From Actinomadura rifamycini DSM 43936 (GTDB lineage Bacteria; Actinomycetota; Actinomycetes; Streptosporangiales; Streptosporangiaceae): a stretch of DNA of 64,000 nt. The notes beneath the pieces are model-generated. The model was given only the letters and a program-made list of their open reading frames with translations, was not told where the DNA came from and searched no databases. Positions within the stretch are counted from its first letter, which is position 1. Each line of letters starts with the position of its first letter. Location: NCBI RefSeq assembly GCF_000425065.1, contig NZ_AULB01000020.1, positions 104,412 through 168,411 of the forward strand, given 5' to 3'. Below, in pieces: positions 41,662-49,979 of the stretch. A program made the translations under genes and the position numbers.

Positions 41662-43438
41662 GGCCATCCGGAGACGGCCGGGCACCGTGCGGCGCGCCGC
41701 CCCCTGGCTCGTCCTGCTCGCGGCGGCGGTCGTGCTGCCCCCGGCGAGCGGCGACCCCACGATCACCTACCTCGCCACCACGGCCGCGATCTACGTGATG
41801 GTGGCGACGGGCCTGAACATCATGTTCGGCTACACCGGCCAGGTCTCGCTCGGCCAGGGCGCGCTGGTCGCCGTAGGCGCCTACACGTCCGGCGTCCTCA
41901 TGGCCGGCCACGGCTGGACGTTCTGGGCGGCGGCGCCCGCGGCGGTGCTGGTCACCACCGTCGCCGGGACCCTGATGGCGCTTCCCGCGTTCCGCCTGTC
42001 GTCCTGGTACATCGCGCTGGTGACGCTCGGCGCGGCGATGGCGGCGCGCAGCCTGCTCGTCGAGTTCGAGGGGCTGACCGGGGGCTGGTCCGGGCTCGTC
42101 GGCGTCCCGCGGCCCGCGATCGGGTCGTGGGAGCCGGGGGAGCGGGACGTCCTGTGGCTGGTCATCGCCCTGAACGCCGTACTGTTCATCATGGTCCGCA
42201 ACATCGTCGACTCCCGGCTGGGCCGGGGCATGATGGCCGTCCGGGACGCGCCGGAGATGGCGCGGAGCGTCGGCGTCGGCCCCGCGCGGACCAAGCTGTT
42301 CGCGTTCGCCTGCGGCGGCGCCACCGCCGGGCTGGGCGGGGCGCTGCTGGCCGTCCACCACGGGCTCGTGACGCCGGACGACTTCACGCTCGACTTCTCG
42401 ATCCTGTTCCTGCTGGTCGTCATCATCGGCGGCGCGGCGCGCCTGGCGGGCCCGGTCATCGGCACGCTGCTGTTCTTCGTGCTCCCGGAACTGCTGACCG
42501 GCCTGGCGGAGTGGCGCGGCCTCATCTACGGCGCGGCGCTGCTCGTGCTCATGGTGTACGCGCCGCAGGGCATCGCGGGGGCCTGGGACAAGCTGCTCGC
42601 GCGCCACCGGAAGGGGCGCCCGCCCGCCGCGGCCGAGCCGACCGGCGACGCCGAGGTCGGGCCGCCGCGCGGCGCACCGCTCGGCGTCGAGCTGTCCGGC
42701 GTCCGCAAGTCCTTCGGCGGCGTGCACGCCCTGCGCGGCGTCGACCTCACCATCGAGCCCGGCAAGGTGCACGCGATCGTCGGGCCGAACGGGTCGGGGA
42801 AGACGACCCTGCTCAACGTGATCAGCCGCCTGCTGCGGCAGGACGCGGGCCGGGTGGTCCTCGGCGCCGAGGACGTCAGCCGGGCCACCGCCGAGCGGCT
42901 CGCCCGGCGCGGCGTCGCGCGCGTCTTCCAGACGCCGCGGCTGCTCGGAGCGTCGAGCCTGCGCGACAACGTCCTGCTCGGCGCCTACACGCGCGAGCGG
43001 GCGGGCGGGCCGGCGACCGTCCTGCGGCTGCCCCGGGCCCGGCGCGAGCGGGCCGCGCTGGCGGCGGAGGCCGACCGCCTCCTGGCCGCCCACGGCCTGG
43101 CCGGGCGGGCGGACGAGGAGGCCGCCGCGCTGCCGCACGGCGAGCAGCGGCTGCTGGAGGTGGCGCGGGCCCTGATGGCGCGCCCGCGGCTGCTGCTGAT
43201 GGACGAGCCGGCCGCCGGGCTCACCCCGCGGGAGCTGGAGGCGCTGGGGCGGCTGATCCGCGCGATCCGCGACGCCGGCACCACCGTCGTCCTGGTGGAG
43301 CACCACATCGAGCTCGTCGCGAACGTCGCCGACGTCGTGACGGTCCTGGACCGGGGCGAACAGGTGACGTCGGGGGCGCCGCAGGAGGCCCTCGGCGACG
43401 CGCGGGTCGTCGAACTGTACTTGGGGGCACCGGCATGA
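41654..43438 (+). CDS. fused permease-ATPase of a branched-chain-type ABC transporter (LivM-LivG)
   Basis: A 594-residue fusion. Residues ~1-320 are a LivM-type permease (MVATGLNIMFGYTGQVSLGQ, and RDAPEMARSVGVGPARTKL). A Pro/Ala linker near 325-345 leads to a LivG-type ATPase with Walker A GPNGSGKTT, Q-loop RVFQTPRLLG, a divergent signature LPHGEQRLLE instead of LSGGQ, Walker B LLLMDEPAAGLTP and the switch region VEHHIELV. Overlaps both neighbours. Fusion of these two subunits occurs in some aromatic-acid uptake systems. Confidence 0.9.
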   Translation: MSEAIRRRPGTVRRAAPWLVLLAAAVVLPPASGDPTITYLATTAAIYVMVATGLNIMFGYTGQVSLGQGALVAVGAYTSGVLMAGHGWTFWAAAPAAVLVTTVAGTLMALPAFRLSSWYIALVTLGAAMAARSLLVEFEGLTGGWSGLVGVPRPAIGSWEPGERDVLWLVIALNAVLFIMVRNIVDSRLGRGMMAVRDAPEMARSVGVGPARTKLFAFACGGATAGLGGALLAVHHGLVTPDDFTLDFSILFLLVVIIGGAARLAGPVIGTLLFFVLPELLTGLAEWRGLIYGAALLVLMVYAPQGIAGAWDKLLARHRKGRPPAAAEPTGDAEVGPPRGAPLGVELSGVRKSFGGVHALRGVDLTIEPGKVHAIVGPNGSGKTTLLNVISRLLRQDAGRVVLGAEDVSRATAERLARRGVARVFQTPRLLGASSLRDNVLLGAYTRERAGGPATVLRLPRARRERAALAAEADRLLAAHGLAGRADEEAAALPHGEQRLLEVARALMARPRLLLMDEPAAGLTPRELEALGRLIRAIRDAGTTVVLVEHHIELVANVADVVTVLDRGEQVTSGAPQEALGDARVVELYLGAPA

Positions 43439-44205
43439 CGGCGCGGGGCGAGGAACTGATCACGGTGTCCGGGCTGAGCTCCGGCTACGGGGCGGTGCCG
43501 GTGGTCCGCTCCGTGGACCTCGCGGTCCGGACGGGCGAGGTCTTCGCGGTGGTCGGCGGCAACGGCGCCGGGAAGACCACCCTGCTCAGCACCATCTCGG
43601 GGCTGCTGCGCCCCACGTCCGGGTCGGTGCGGTTCGCCGGCACCGACATCACCGGGTGGAGCCCGGAGCGGATCGTCGCGCACGGCCTCGTCCACATCCC
43701 CGAGGGCAGGCGCCTGTTCACGGGGCTCACGGTCGCCGAGCACCTGCGGCTCGGGCTCTGGAACGTCCCGAACCGGCGCAGGGTCGAGCGGGAGCGGACG
43801 GAACGGGTCGTCGACCTGTTCCCGGTGCTGGGCGAGCGGATGGACGCCTACGCGGAGGTGCTCAGCGGCGGGGAGCAGCAGATGCTCGCCATCGGCCAGG
43901 CGCTGATGCGCGAGCCCCGGGCGCTGCTGCTGGACGAGCCGTCCATCGGCCTCGCGCCCGTGATCGTCAAACGGGTGTTCGCGGTGGTGGACCGGCTGCG
44001 CGAGCAGGGCCTGACGGTGATCCTGGTCGAGCAGCGCGTCGGCCAGGCGCTGGCGCTCGCCGACCGGGGGCTGGTCATGCGGCACGGCGGGGTGGAGGCG
44101 TCCGGGGACGCCGCCGGGCTGGCGGCGGACCCGGCGCTGCGGGTCGCCTACCTGGGCGCGGCGGCGTCCGGCGGGCAGCGGAACGAGGAGCGACATGAGC
44201 GATGA
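43435..44205 (+). CDS. branched-chain-type ABC ATPase (LivF-like)
   Basis: A 256-residue ATPase with Walker A GGNGAGKTT and the LivF-specific HIPEGRRLFTGLTVAEHL. The signature is LSGGEQQML, Walker B LLLDEPSIGLAP, and the switch region ILVEQRVGQAL. ATG 43435 overlaps the fusion gene's stop and its own end overlaps the CoA ligase by 11 bases. It completes the importer with the fused LivM-LivG protein. Confidence 0.92.
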   Translation: MTARGEELITVSGLSSGYGAVPVVRSVDLAVRTGEVFAVVGGNGAGKTTLLSTISGLLRPTSGSVRFAGTDITGWSPERIVAHGLVHIPEGRRLFTGLTVAEHLRLGLWNVPNRRRVERERTERVVDLFPVLGERMDAYAEVLSGGEQQMLAIGQALMREPRALLLDEPSIGLAPVIVKRVFAVVDRLREQGLTVILVEQRVGQALALADRGLVMRHGGVEASGDAAGLAADPALRVAYLGAAASGGQRNEERHER

Positions 44206-45829
44206 GTGGTGGGGCCCGGCGGTGCCCGCGGCCGAGGACTGCGCGGTCGGGGAGCTCCTCGTCCGCCGTGCCGCCGAGCATCCCGACCGGGTGTACGCGG
44301 TCTTCCAGGACGGGACGCGGTGGACCTACGCCGCGACTCTGGCCGAGGCCGAGCGGGTCGCCGCCGGGCTGCACGGCCTGGGCGTGCGGCCGGGCGACAC
44401 GGTCGTCTCCTGGCTGCCGAACGGACCGGACGCGCTGCGCGTCTGGTTCGGCGCGAACCTGCTCGGCTGCACCCTCGTCCCGCTCAACACCGCCTACCGC
44501 GGCGGGCTGCTCGAACACGCCGTCCGGCTGTCGGGGGCCCGGGCGGCGGTCGTCCACGCCGACCTGGCGGGGCGGCTGGCCGGCATCGACACCGGCGCGC
44601 TGGAACGCGTGGTGGTGCTCGGAGCGGGCGACGCCCCGCCGGAGGCGGCGCCGGGGCCGGAACTGCTCGGGCCGGACGCGCTGGCCGCGCCCGCCCCCGG
44701 GTTCCGGACGGACGGGCCGCCCGGGCCGTGGGACCCGTACGCGGTGATCCTGACGTCCGGGACGACCGGGCCGTCGAAGGGCGTGCTGTGCTCGTACGTC
44801 CAGCTCGCGGCGTGCGCGCGCGCCGCGTTCACGGGGTTCGGAGCGTCCGACCGCTACATGGTGAACCTGCCGCTGTTCCATGCGGGCGGCACCATCGGCA
44901 CCTACGCCGCGCTGCTGTTCGGCGGCGGGATCAGCCTCGTGGACGCGTTCGACACCGAGTCGTTCTGGCGGACCGTCCGCGCGACGGGGACCACGCACGT
45001 CACGCTGCTCGGCGTGATGGCGACGTTCCTCGGCAAACGGCCGCCGTCCCCGCGGGACCGAGCGCACCCGCTGCGGCGCGTCTTCATGATCCCGCTCATC
45101 GAGGACAGCGCGGCGTTCGCCGAGCGCTTCGGCGTCGAGGTGGTCGCCATGTTCAACATGACGGAGGTCTCGATCCCGATCATCTCGGGACCCGATCCGG
45201 AGGTGCCGGGCACGTCCGGGCGGCTGCGGCCGGGCGTGGAGGCCCGGGTCGTCGACGAGCACGACCGGGTCGTCCCCGACGGGGAGGTCGGCGAGCTGGT
45301 GCTGCGCACCGCGCAGCCCTGGGCGATGAACTCCGGGTACCTCGGGATGCCCGAGGCGACGGCGCGGGCCTGGCGCAACGGCTGGTTCCACACCGGGGAC
45401 GCCTTCCGGACGGTGGGCGGCGAGTACTTCTTCGTGGACCGGATGGGCGACACGATCCGGCGGCGCGGCGAGAACATCTCCTCGGCGGAGGTGGAGGCCG
45501 AACTGCTGGCGCATCCGGCGGTCCGGGAGGCGGCGGTGGTCGCGGTGCCGAGCCCGCACGGCGAGGACGACGTGCTCGCGGTCGTCGCCCCCGTGGACGG
45601 CGGGACGGTCGATCCCGCCGAGCTGCTGCGCTTCCTCGTCCCGCGCATGGCGCACTTCATGGTGCCGCGCTACGTGCGGGTGGTCGGCGCGCTGCCGCAC
45701 ACCCCGACGAACAAGATCGAGAAGCACCGGCTGCGCGCGGAGGGCGTCACGGCGGACACGGCCGACCGCGAGCGGCTGGGCATCGTCGTCCGGCGGGACC
45801 GCATCGGCGGGACGTCCGCCGCCCGCTGA
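44195..45829 (+). CDS. acyl-CoA synthetase (ATP-dependent acid:CoA ligase)
   Basis: A 544-residue adenylate-forming enzyme. P-loop-like motif is VILTSGTTGPSKGVLCS, core motif HTGDAFRTVGGEYFFVDR, hinge region DTIRRRGENISSAEVE, and the carboxy catalytic Lys in TPTNKIEKHRLR. Segments NMTEVSIPIISG and the overall order resemble CaiC-type ligases. It activates the imported carboxylic acid as its CoA thioester. It overlaps the last transporter gene, so uptake and activation are encoded together. The substrate cannot be named. Confidence 0.9.
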   Translation: MSDEWWGPAVPAAEDCAVGELLVRRAAEHPDRVYAVFQDGTRWTYAATLAEAERVAAGLHGLGVRPGDTVVSWLPNGPDALRVWFGANLLGCTLVPLNTAYRGGLLEHAVRLSGARAAVVHADLAGRLAGIDTGALERVVVLGAGDAPPEAAPGPELLGPDALAAPAPGFRTDGPPGPWDPYAVILTSGTTGPSKGVLCSYVQLAACARAAFTGFGASDRYMVNLPLFHAGGTIGTYAALLFGGGISLVDAFDTESFWRTVRATGTTHVTLLGVMATFLGKRPPSPRDRAHPLRRVFMIPLIEDSAAFAERFGVEVVAMFNMTEVSIPIISGPDPEVPGTSGRLRPGVEARVVDEHDRVVPDGEVGELVLRTAQPWAMNSGYLGMPEATARAWRNGWFHTGDAFRTVGGEYFFVDRMGDTIRRRGENISSAEVEAELLAHPAVREAAVVAVPSPHGEDDVLAVVAPVDGGTVDPAELLRFLVPRMAHFMVPRYVRVVGALPHTPTNKIEKHRLRAEGVTADTADRERLGIVVRRDRIGGTSAAR

Positions 45830-45856
45830 ACCGCCCGGGACCGCCCGGGACCGCCC

Positions 45857-45901
45857 GGCCGGAGGGCGCGCCGACCCCGGGGTCCGGCGCGCCCTCCGGC
45901 C
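45857..45901. terminator. strong bidirectional hairpin between the CoA ligase and TetR genes
   Basis: A perfect 17-bp stem (45857-45873 with 45885-45901; GGCCGGAGGGCGCGCCG) around an 11-nt loop, between convergent genes. It is preceded by three direct repeats of CCGCCCGGGA-type units at 45831-45858. Confidence 0.7.
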
Positions 45902-45928
45902 GCCTCGCGTGCGGGGCGGCCGGAGGCG

Positions 45929-46582
45929 TCAGGTGTCGCGGGGGTCGGCGCCGACGAGCTGGAGGGCGAGGAAGGCGTACTGGTCGGCGAGGTCGCGGGC
46001 CGTCACCGGGCCTTCCGGCCGGAACCACTGCCCGGCGTTGATGCACATGTCGAGGATGGCCTTGGCGACCACGTCCACCTGCGCCGGGCGCGGCGACCGG
46101 GGGTCGCTCAGCCGGAACCGGCCGGCGGCCAGGCCCCGCTCCAGCGTCCGCTCGAAGATCCGGCGGACGCGCCGCTGCGCGTCCAGGACCTCGCGGGCCT
46201 GCTCGGGCGGGAGGTGGCGCCACTCGGTGCGGGCGACGAGGCCCTCGACGCGCCGCTCGGTGTGGAACAGGGTGAGCTCCCGCACCAGCTCGGCCAGCTG
46301 CCGGTCGGGCCGGTCGCCGCCGTGCAGCAGGCCCTCCTCCAGCAGCGCCTCCGAGTCCTCGTGGGCCCGCTTGAGGATCGCGTAGAGGACTTCCTCCTTG
46401 GATCCGTAGTGGTTGTAGAGCGAACCCGCGGTGACCCCGCACGCGGCGGTGATCTTGCGGACGCTGGTGGCGGGGAACCCGTCCTCGTAGAACAGGCGCG
46501 CCGCCTCGTCGAGTATCCGCCGGCTCATCGAGGCCGCGGCCGGGGCGCCGGCGGCGGTCGTCCGGGAGCGTGTCGTAGCCAC
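45929..46582 (-). CDS. TetR-family regulator of the acyl-CoA catabolic region
   Basis: A 217-residue regulator. The helix-turn-helix is RKITAACGVTAGSLYNHYGS near residues 42-62. The carboxy part resembles the FadR/KstR2-like group (LVRELTLFHTERRVEGLVAR, DVVAKAILDMCINAGQWFRP), which bind acyl-CoA ligands. GTG 46582. Palindromic AACGTT-centred sites lie in its own promoter (46602-46613), before the divergent amidohydrolase operon, and before the transporter operon 7 kb away. It probably represses all three until the CoA thioester accumulates. Confidence 0.88.
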   Translation of the reverse strand: MATTRSRTTAAGAPAAASMSRRILDEAARLFYEDGFPATSVRKITAACGVTAGSLYNHYGSKEEVLYAILKRAHEDSEALLEEGLLHGGDRPDRQLAELVRELTLFHTERRVEGLVARTEWRHLPPEQAREVLDAQRRVRRIFERTLERGLAAGRFRLSDPRSPRPAQVDVVAKAILDMCINAGQWFRPEGPVTARDLADQYAFLALQLVGADPRDT

Positions 46583-46601
46583 GCCTCGACGCTATCACCA
46601 C

Positions 46602-46613
46602 ATGAACGTTCAT
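46602..46613. promoter_or_regulatory. candidate TetR operator, perfect palindrome
   Basis: ATGAACGTTCAT is a perfect 12-bp palindrome 19 bases before the TetR start. It shares the AACGTT centre with the other two sites. Confidence 0.6.
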
Positions 46614-46637
46614 TGACCTGCGCTCGGCGGATCTGGT

Positions 46638-46655
46638 AAACAAACGTTTATACAT
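46638..46655. promoter_or_regulatory. candidate TetR operator before the amidohydrolase operon
   Basis: AAACAAACGTTTATACAT, 13 bases before the amidohydrolase start, is almost identical to the site at 39506-39523 (16 of 18). Confidence 0.6.
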
Positions 46656-46668
46656 AAGGGAGGCCGTG

Positions 46669-47637
46669 ATGCGTGAACCGGTGATCGACGTCTGCGAGGT
46701 CGCCTATGACACCGAGTGCTGGACGGCCTATCTGCGCGCGCTGGCCACCGCCGCGCCGCGCTACCTCGTCCTCTTCGCAGGGCGGCTCGCCGCCCGCACC
46801 GGACGCGCGCCCGGCGAGGTCGCGGCGGACGCGGCGCGCGACCCGGTGGGCACGGCGGAGCGGCTGGCCGCCGTCCTCGGGGACGGCTTCGACATCGACC
46901 GCCACGCCGGCGCGCTCGCCGAGACGGGGGTGGCCCATCAGGTCCTGCACGGCGGGCCGTGGCCCGTCGGGGACGGCACCGTCAACGACCGGGTCGCCGG
47001 CTACGCCGCCCGGCATCCCGACCGGCTCAGCGCGTGGGCGGGCGTCGGCCTCGCCGACCCGCGGGCCGCGCTCGCCGAGGCGCGCCGCGCGCTCGACGGG
47101 CTCGGCGCGACCGGCCTGTCGGTGATCCCGTTCCTCGACGGCGTCGACCCGTCCGGTCCCGAGCACGCGGAGCTCTGGCGGTTCGCCGCCGAGGCCGGCG
47201 CCCCGGTGTGGCTGCACTGCGGGCAGCACTTCCGCTCCGACGTCCCGATCGACGTCTCGGCGCCGCGCGTCCTGGACCGGATCGCCGGCGCCCACCCGGA
47301 CCTCGTCCTGGTGGCCGGCCACGGAGGCTGGCCGTGGGTGGCCGAGATGCTGGCCGTGGCGCAGCGGCACCCCAACGTCCACGTGGAGTTCTCCTCGCAC
47401 CGCCCGTCCAGGATGGCGGTGCCGGGATCGGGCTGGGAGGCGCTGCTGACGCTGGGCGCCGGGCCCGTCCGCGACCGCGTCATGTTCGGTTCGACCAGCT
47501 GGACGCAGGCCCGCCCGCCCGCCGCGCTCGCCGCCGAGGCGACCCGGCTCGGCCTGCCGGACGGCACCGTCCGCGCCTGGCTGCACGGCAACGCCGAACG
47601 GCTGCTGCGCCGGGCCCGTGCCGGGGCGGCGGCGTGA
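46669..47637 (+). CDS. amidohydrolase-2 family protein with altered N-terminal metal motif
   Basis: A 322-residue TIM-barrel protein of the ACMSD-like amidohydrolase group. It has VWLHCGQHFRSD, LVAGHGGWPWVAEMLAVAQR and HPNVHVEFSS, and ends in a helix LHGNAERLLRRA. The usual amino-terminal His-x-His metal motif (IDxHxH) reads IDVCEVAYD, so two metal ligands appear lost. ATG 46669 is five bases after GGGAGG; the GTG at 46666 is too close. It is the first of seven or more coupled genes. Possible decarboxylase or hydrolase on a CoA-linked intermediate. Confidence 0.82.
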   Translation: MREPVIDVCEVAYDTECWTAYLRALATAAPRYLVLFAGRLAARTGRAPGEVAADAARDPVGTAERLAAVLGDGFDIDRHAGALAETGVAHQVLHGGPWPVGDGTVNDRVAGYAARHPDRLSAWAGVGLADPRAALAEARRALDGLGATGLSVIPFLDGVDPSGPEHAELWRFAAEAGAPVWLHCGQHFRSDVPIDVSAPRVLDRIAGAHPDLVLVAGHGGWPWVAEMLAVAQRHPNVHVEFSSHRPSRMAVPGSGWEALLTLGAGPVRDRVMFGSTSWTQARPPAALAAEATRLGLPDGTVRAWLHGNAERLLRRARAGAAA

Positions 47638-48377
47638 ACGGCCGCCGGGTCCTGGTCACCGGCGCGGCCGGGGGCATCGGCACCTCGCTGGTCGCCGAAC
47701 TGCTCCTGCACGGCGCCCGGGTGCTGGCGACCGACGTCGACGAGGCCGGATGCCGCCGCCTGGAGCGGCGGTTCGGCGACCCGGTCGCGGACGACCGGCT
47801 GCACACGATGCCGCTCGACCTGACCGGCGGCGGCGCACCGCGGCGGCTCGTCGCCCGCGCGGTCGAGCGGCTCGGCGGCCTCGACGGCCTGGTCAACAAC
47901 GCGGGCGTCGAGCACCGCGCGCCGCTCGGCGAGCACCGCACCGCCGACTGGACGCGCGTGCTGGAGGTCAACCTGGCGGCGCCGTTCCGGCTGGCCCGCG
48001 AGGCGGCCCCCGCCCTCGCCGGGCGGCCGGGCGCCGCCGTCGTCAACGTCTGCTCGATCGCGGTGACCGGGTTCGCGGGGCAGGCCGCCTACGACGCGAG
48101 CAAGGGCGGGCTGCTGAGCCTGACCCGGTCGCTCGCCGTCGAGCTGGGACCGCTCGGCGTCCGCGCGAACGCCGTGTGCCCGGGCTTCATCGACACCCCG
48201 ATGCTCGATGAGAGCGGGCTCCGCGGGCTGGCCGAGAAGACCGCCGCGCGGCTGCCGCTCGGCCGCTGCGGCTACCCGGAGGAGGTCGCCGCCGCGGTCG
48301 TCTGGCTGCTGGGGACGGGCGCCGGCTACGTCACCGGCCAAGCACTGTTCGTCGATGGAGGGATGGTCCGAGCATGA
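47634..48377 (+). CDS. short-chain dehydrogenase/reductase
   Basis: A 247-residue classical SDR. The NAD(P) motif is VTGAAGGIGTSLV, followed by LVNNAGVEHR. The catalytic Ser is in NVCSIAVTG and the Tyr-x3-Lys in YDASKGGLL, with the end VTGQALFVDGGMVRA. Asp in ATDVDEAG after the second strand suggests preference for NAD(H). GTG 47634 overlaps the amidohydrolase stop. It likely oxidises a hydroxy group during beta-oxidation-like breakdown of the activated acid. Confidence 0.92.
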   Translation: MNGRRVLVTGAAGGIGTSLVAELLLHGARVLATDVDEAGCRRLERRFGDPVADDRLHTMPLDLTGGGAPRRLVARAVERLGGLDGLVNNAGVEHRAPLGEHRTADWTRVLEVNLAAPFRLAREAAPALAGRPGAAVVNVCSIAVTGFAGQAAYDASKGGLLSLTRSLAVELGPLGVRANAVCPGFIDTPMLDESGLRGLAEKTAARLPLGRCGYPEEVAAAVVWLLGTGAGYVTGQALFVDGGMVRA

Positions 48378-49198
48378 CGCAGGGGCAGGAGAGCACGGTG
48401 GCCGGAGGCGGGGTCCTGCTGGCCTCGCGGCCGGCGCCGGGGGTTCTGTGGCTGACGATGAACCGACCGGGCCGGCGCAACGCGCTCGACCGCGCGCTCG
48501 GCGAGGAGCTGCTGCGCGCGCTCGAGCGCGCCGAGACCGATCCGCGGGCCCGGGCGGTGGTGCTGACCGGCGCCGGCAGCGCGTTCTGCGGCGGGGACGA
48601 CCTCGGCGCGGTGGACGAGCACCTCGCCGGGGAGCGCAGGCACTCGCCGGTCCTCGGCGACACCGCCGACCCGGTGTACCTGCGGATCGTCGAGGCGATC
48701 GCCACGGCGCCGCAGCCGGTCATCGCGGCGGTCAACGGCCCCGCGGCCGGAGCCGGCACCGAACTGGCCTGCGCCGCCGACCTGCGGATCGCCGCGGACA
48801 CCGCCCGGATCGGCAGCTGCCTGGTCAACGTGGCGCAGACCGGCACCGCCGTCATGCTGGCCCGTGTCGTCGGGACCGCGAAGGCGACGGAGATCTACCT
48901 GTCGGGAGGGCTGCTCGACGCCGCCGACGCCGAGCGCCTGGGCATCTACACCCGCGTCGTCCCGCAGGCGGACCTGCGGGACGCGGCGCTCGCCGAGGCC
49001 CGGCGCCTCGCGGCCGGCCCGACCCGGGCGATCGGCCTCTACAAGCAGCTGCGCGAGAGGGTGTACGGCCAGCCGCTCGAGCAGGCTCTCCGCACCCAGA
49101 ACACCTTCCACATCCGCAACAACAGGGAAGTGCACGACGCGGCCGAAGGCGCACGGGCCTTCGTCGAGAAGCGCGGCCCCGAGTTCACCGGCCGCTGA
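48374..49198 (+). CDS. enoyl-CoA hydratase/isomerase family protein, one catalytic Glu absent
   Basis: A 274-residue crotonase-fold protein. It has LWLTMNRPGRRNALDRALGE, the oxyanion region GAGSAFCGGDDLG and GPAAGAGTELACAADLRIA, whose Glu is present. The second catalytic region, normally ...PE..LG..P.GG, reads CLVNVAQTGTAVML and lacks the Glu. It may thus be a hydrolase, dehalogenase or isomerase rather than a hydratase. ATG 48374 overlaps the SDR stop. Confidence 0.87.
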   Translation: MTQGQESTVAGGGVLLASRPAPGVLWLTMNRPGRRNALDRALGEELLRALERAETDPRARAVVLTGAGSAFCGGDDLGAVDEHLAGERRHSPVLGDTADPVYLRIVEAIATAPQPVIAAVNGPAAGAGTELACAADLRIAADTARIGSCLVNVAQTGTAVMLARVVGTAKATEIYLSGGLLDAADAERLGIYTRVVPQADLRDAALAEARRLAAGPTRAIGLYKQLRERVYGQPLEQALRTQNTFHIRNNREVHDAAEGARAFVEKRGPEFTGR

Positions 49199-49208
49199 GG
49201 GGAAGAGC

Positions 49209-49979
49209 ATGACCATGACAGACGGCGACGTCTTCGGCCGCCTCGACGGCCGGGTCGTCCTGATCACCGGCGCGGCGAGCGGCATCGGCGCGGCCTCGAT
49301 GAGGCTCTTCCGGGCCGTGGGCGCCGAAGTCGTCGGCGTGGACCTGACGCCGGGGGAGGGGATCGTCCAGGCGGACGTCTCCGACCCCGCCGCGGTCGCC
49401 GGCGTCGTCGACGCGGTGGTCGCCCGGCACGGCCGCCTCGACGTCGTCCACGGCAACGCCGGCGTCAACGTCCCCGGGCGGCCGCACAGCCTCACCGACG
49501 ACGACTACCGCACGGTGATGGGCGTGTGCTGCGACGCCAACTTCTACCTGGTGCGCTCCGCCGTCGGGCACATGCGCGCGGACGGCGGGGTGTTCGTGTT
49601 CACGTCCTCGATGTGCGGGGTCGCGGCGACGCCCCGCTCTCCCGTCTACAACATGGCCAAGCACGCCCTCATCGGCCTCGCCCGGTCGGTCGCCGTCGAC
49701 TACGGCGCGCAGGGGATCCGCGCGGTGGCGCTGGTCACGGGACCGACGCACACCGGGATGGTGGACGAGCTGTGGCCGCCCGGCCCGCTGCGCGACTCCC
49801 TCGCCGCGACCACGTCCGCCGGACGGCTCGCCGCCCCCGAGGAGCAGGCCCGCGCCGCCGTGTTCGCCGCGCTGCCCGGCAGCTCGTTCCTCACCGGCTG
49901 CGCCCTCACCGTGGACGGCGGCGCGACCGCCGGGTGGAACGAGATGGCCCGCACGATGCTCGCCCTCAAGGCGGTGTGA
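49209..49979 (+). CDS. short-chain dehydrogenase/reductase
   Basis: A 256-residue SDR with VLITGAASGIGAASM, an altered HGNAGVN for the usual NNAG, Ser in FTSSMCGVAA and the Tyr-x3-Lys in YNMAKHALIG. GVDLTPGEG after strand two again suggests NAD(H). ATG 49209 follows GAGGGGAAGAG; ATG 49215 is an alternative. It lies in the same operon as the other SDR but is only distantly related to it, so they probably act on different steps. Confidence 0.9.
   Translation: MTMTDGDVFGRLDGRVVLITGAASGIGAASMRLFRAVGAEVVGVDLTPGEGIVQADVSDPAAVAGVVDAVVARHGRLDVVHGNAGVNVPGRPHSLTDDDYRTVMGVCCDANFYLVRSAVGHMRADGGVFVFTSSMCGVAATPRSPVYNMAKHALIGLARSVAVDYGAQGIRAVALVTGPTHTGMVDELWPPGPLRDSLAATTSAGRLAAPEEQARAAVFAALPGSSFLTGCALTVDGGATAGWNEMARTMLALKAV

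Noticed and set aside
45831..45858. Three direct repeats of a CCGCCCGGGA unit
   Set aside because: Short, GC-rich and next to a terminator stem; more likely simple sequence than a functional array.
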